DNA from: Setophaga petechia
Taxonomy: Eukaryota; Chordata; Aves; Passeriformes; Parulidae
Reading direction: 5' to 3'
Length of the DNA stretch: 64,000 bases
Assembly: GCA_024362935.1 (NCBI GenBank)
Contig: JANCRA010000033.1
Location: forward strand, 9,769,714 to 9,833,713
The position numbers and the translations under genes were made by a program. Of this stretch, positions 62,395 through 64,000 are shown in pieces (position 1 is the first letter of the stretch; each line of letters begins with the position of its first letter). The notes under the pieces were generated by a model. The model was not told the DNA's origin. It ran no database searches and saw only the letters and a program-made list of their open reading frames with translations.

Positions 62395-62496
62395 GGTTGC
62401 ATGCTCTTGGGAGGCAGAAAGACAACAGACATTCCACTGGAGGGTTATCTGCTGACTCCAATTCAGAGAATTTGCAAATATCCTCTTCTGCTCAAG
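62395..62496 (+). CDS. PREX1: PREX1 exon 5 (DH domain, CR3 helix); last exon in window
   Basis: This exon has 34 codons in phase 0 between the acceptor tttctttttttgattatag and the donor gtaaac. It encodes [20 protein letters not shown], then [14 protein letters not shown]. The [12 protein letters not shown] motif is the CR3 signature of Dbl-family DH domains, which forms much of the Rac-binding face. The first residue is Gly where human P-Rex1 has Ser, as I recall it. The next exon, expected to begin with the end of the DH domain (KELxKRTP-like), was not found before 64000. The annotated protein is therefore incomplete at its C-terminus. Confidence 0.97.
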
Positions 62497-64000
62497 GTAA
62501 ACCAGAGAAAGTAATTTCTCCAGATGATTGTTTTGTTCTTGGAGTGATTCTGCTTTTTTTTTAGCCCTGACATTTCTTGCCACTATTGCTTTCCTGATTT
62601 ACACTTCTGAAAGTTGGATTTTCTCTGAAGAAAATGGCTTTTTATGGGTACAGGCAAAAAGCTGCCTGATGCTGGCAGGCTGCTAAATTCTGTTCTGGTT
62701 TGGGTAGAGCAGACAGGGTGACTTACTGACTAACCAAAGCCTTTTGACTTCAGTGCTCTTCAGATGTTTATTAAGGCTTGTGCAGGCTGTTTGAGCCACC
62801 TCCTGTAAAGCTGAGTTCAGCTAGAATTGTGCCTGTGTTCTGAGGGACTGGGTGGCTCTGGGGACTCTTGATGGGATATATTTCTCATTACAAGGTCTCT
62901 AATTTGATGGTGAGCAGGTCAGCAATGATTGAAATCCTGTACCTTTGGACAGCTGTTTGGCAGCTTGTTTGAAAACTCTTTGGTTGTCTCAGCTGAGTTC
63001 CCAATCCAGAAATGACTATGGTATGTGGCACTAATTGGCCCCCTTGCTAATATTCTTGCCAGAGAAGATAAAGCACAAAGGACCTGAAAAGAGCTAACTT
63101 GCCTCTCATCCCTCCTGGTCAGGGCTGGGTCACCTGCCTGGTGGGGACAAGAAGAGGGAAAAGGAGAAAGCAGTTTGTGGGAGAGCTTGCATCCCCCAGT
63201 GGCCTGGTAGATACTCTGTGGCTAACAGCCATCAATCTTCCATGATGTCAGTCTCTTCCTCAGCTAGAGCCACACTGTGTTTACTAAAAGAAAAGTAATT
63301 TAAAAAAAATAGAAATACTTTCCCTCATATTTTGGAAGAAAGGTCCCTTTATGAGTTCTGGAAGAAAGTAAGAATTCTGCGATGAATGTATGTCAAAACT
63401 CCTGGGGACCAAACATCCTTTCTTTGAAAGCCAAAGCCAATACCACCGAGATGAAGACTGAAACAGTTTCTTGCTTTCTAGCTGCAGTGGGGTAGAGATG
63501 AATTTGCCCTCCCTGTGCCTGTGCATGGTCCTGGGGCTGCTGACCCAGACCCACGTGTGGCTGTGCACAAAGAGCTTTGCAGGGAGGGGCCGTGACGGGG
63601 CATCTTGTGGGGCTGCATTCCATTTTGGATTTCTTCTTGGATACAGGCTGATAAAGATCACACGCTAGTTGAAACTTCCTGGATGGGAAATAAAAGTTTT
63701 AAAAAAAAGCAAAGAGGAATTAAGTTTTCAGTAGGCATCAAATCTGCCTCAGTCAGTGAAATAATACCATAACACTAGGAGTTGTTCAGCTCAGAAAATA
63801 CCAGTGACCATTATAAAGTGTGATTGATTCTGGTTCTCAAAGGTAGTGAATTCATAGCAAATAAGTTGTGTCCCATTCAAGACTTATTTGATAGTTGCTA
63901 GCATTAAATTACCAGAGCAGACACAAATGTCTCAGACAAGAGAACACTTAAGGGAAAACAGCCAGATTTTATTTATGCTGACCGGGAAAATGGAGCTCTC
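62497..64000 (+). other. PREX1: PREX1 intron 5, open at right edge
   Basis: Non-coding to the end of the window. The next exon was searched for by its expected DH-domain sequence and not found. A 125-codon minus-strand frame at 63284-63661 was not recognised and is judged chance. Confidence 0.85.

Larger units (their letters stand above)
3451..64000 (+). other. PREX1: PREX1 gene, 5' part (exons 1-5 and introns), runs off right edge
   Basis: Five exons join in frame to encode the N-terminus and most of the DH domain of P-Rex1. All introns are GT-AG: intron 1 3610-49728, intron 2 49801-53955, intron 3 54079-59441, intron 4 59547-62394, and intron 5 from 62497 with no acceptor seen before the window ends. 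P-Rex1 is known as a cytosolic exchange factor recruited to the plasma membrane by PIP3 and G-beta-gamma, where it loads GTP on Rac. PREX1 was chosen over the paralogue PREX2 because the exon 3 string [16 protein letters not shown] and the exon 1 string [13 protein letters not shown] match P-Rex1 as I remember it, while P-Rex2 differs at several of these residues. The PH, DEP, PDZ and phosphatase-like regions are not in the window. No other coding gene was recognised inside the introns. Confidence 0.95.

Noticed and set aside
3451..62496. Assignment to PREX2 instead of PREX1
   Set aside because: Exon 1 and exon 3 residues ([24 protein letters not shown]) match P-Rex1 and differ from P-Rex2.

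Overview
The window reads as vertebrate nuclear DNA, most likely from a bird. Five short coding exons with GT-AG introns are spread over about 59 kb. The gene starts in a CpG island. Interspersed repeats are sparse: the one element I recognise is a CR1-like LINE 3' end, a family typical of birds and other sauropsids. Several GC-rich minisatellites break up otherwise AT-leaning intron. There are no bacterial operons, CRISPR arrays, rRNA genes or recognisable tRNA genes. The species cannot be told from the sequence.

The only gene I can support is the 5' part of PREX1 on the + strand. It encodes P-Rex1, the PIP3- and G-beta-gamma-dependent Rac guanine nucleotide exchange factor. Coding exons lie at 3451-3609, 49729-49800, 53956-54078, 59442-59546 and 62395-62496. 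Together they give 187 codons: a short proline-rich N-terminus and most of the catalytic DH domain. The gene runs off the right edge. The PH, DEP, PDZ and C-terminal domains known for the family must lie beyond 64000.

Layout: 1-2118 is upstream non-coding DNA with a separate CpG-dense island at 785-1100. 2119-2945 is a CpG-laden minisatellite. 2946-3450 is the probable promoter and 5' UTR. Intron 1 (3610-49728, 46.1 kb) holds three minisatellites, other GC or CpG clusters, an AT-rich palindromic stretch and a few short duplications. Introns 2 to 4 are 4.2, 5.4 and 2.8 kb. Intron 3 carries a 0.66-kb minisatellite and the CR1 remnant. Intron 5 is open at the right edge.

Most long open frames here are products of stop-free minisatellites or GC-rich DNA, not genes. 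I found no evidence of a new multi-gene system. The most useful leads are the promoter-proximal minisatellite, the intragenic CpG island at 42060-42440, the all-phase-0 exon series, a 35-bp exact repeat spaced exactly 1,200 bp apart, and enhancer-like motif clusters in intron 1.
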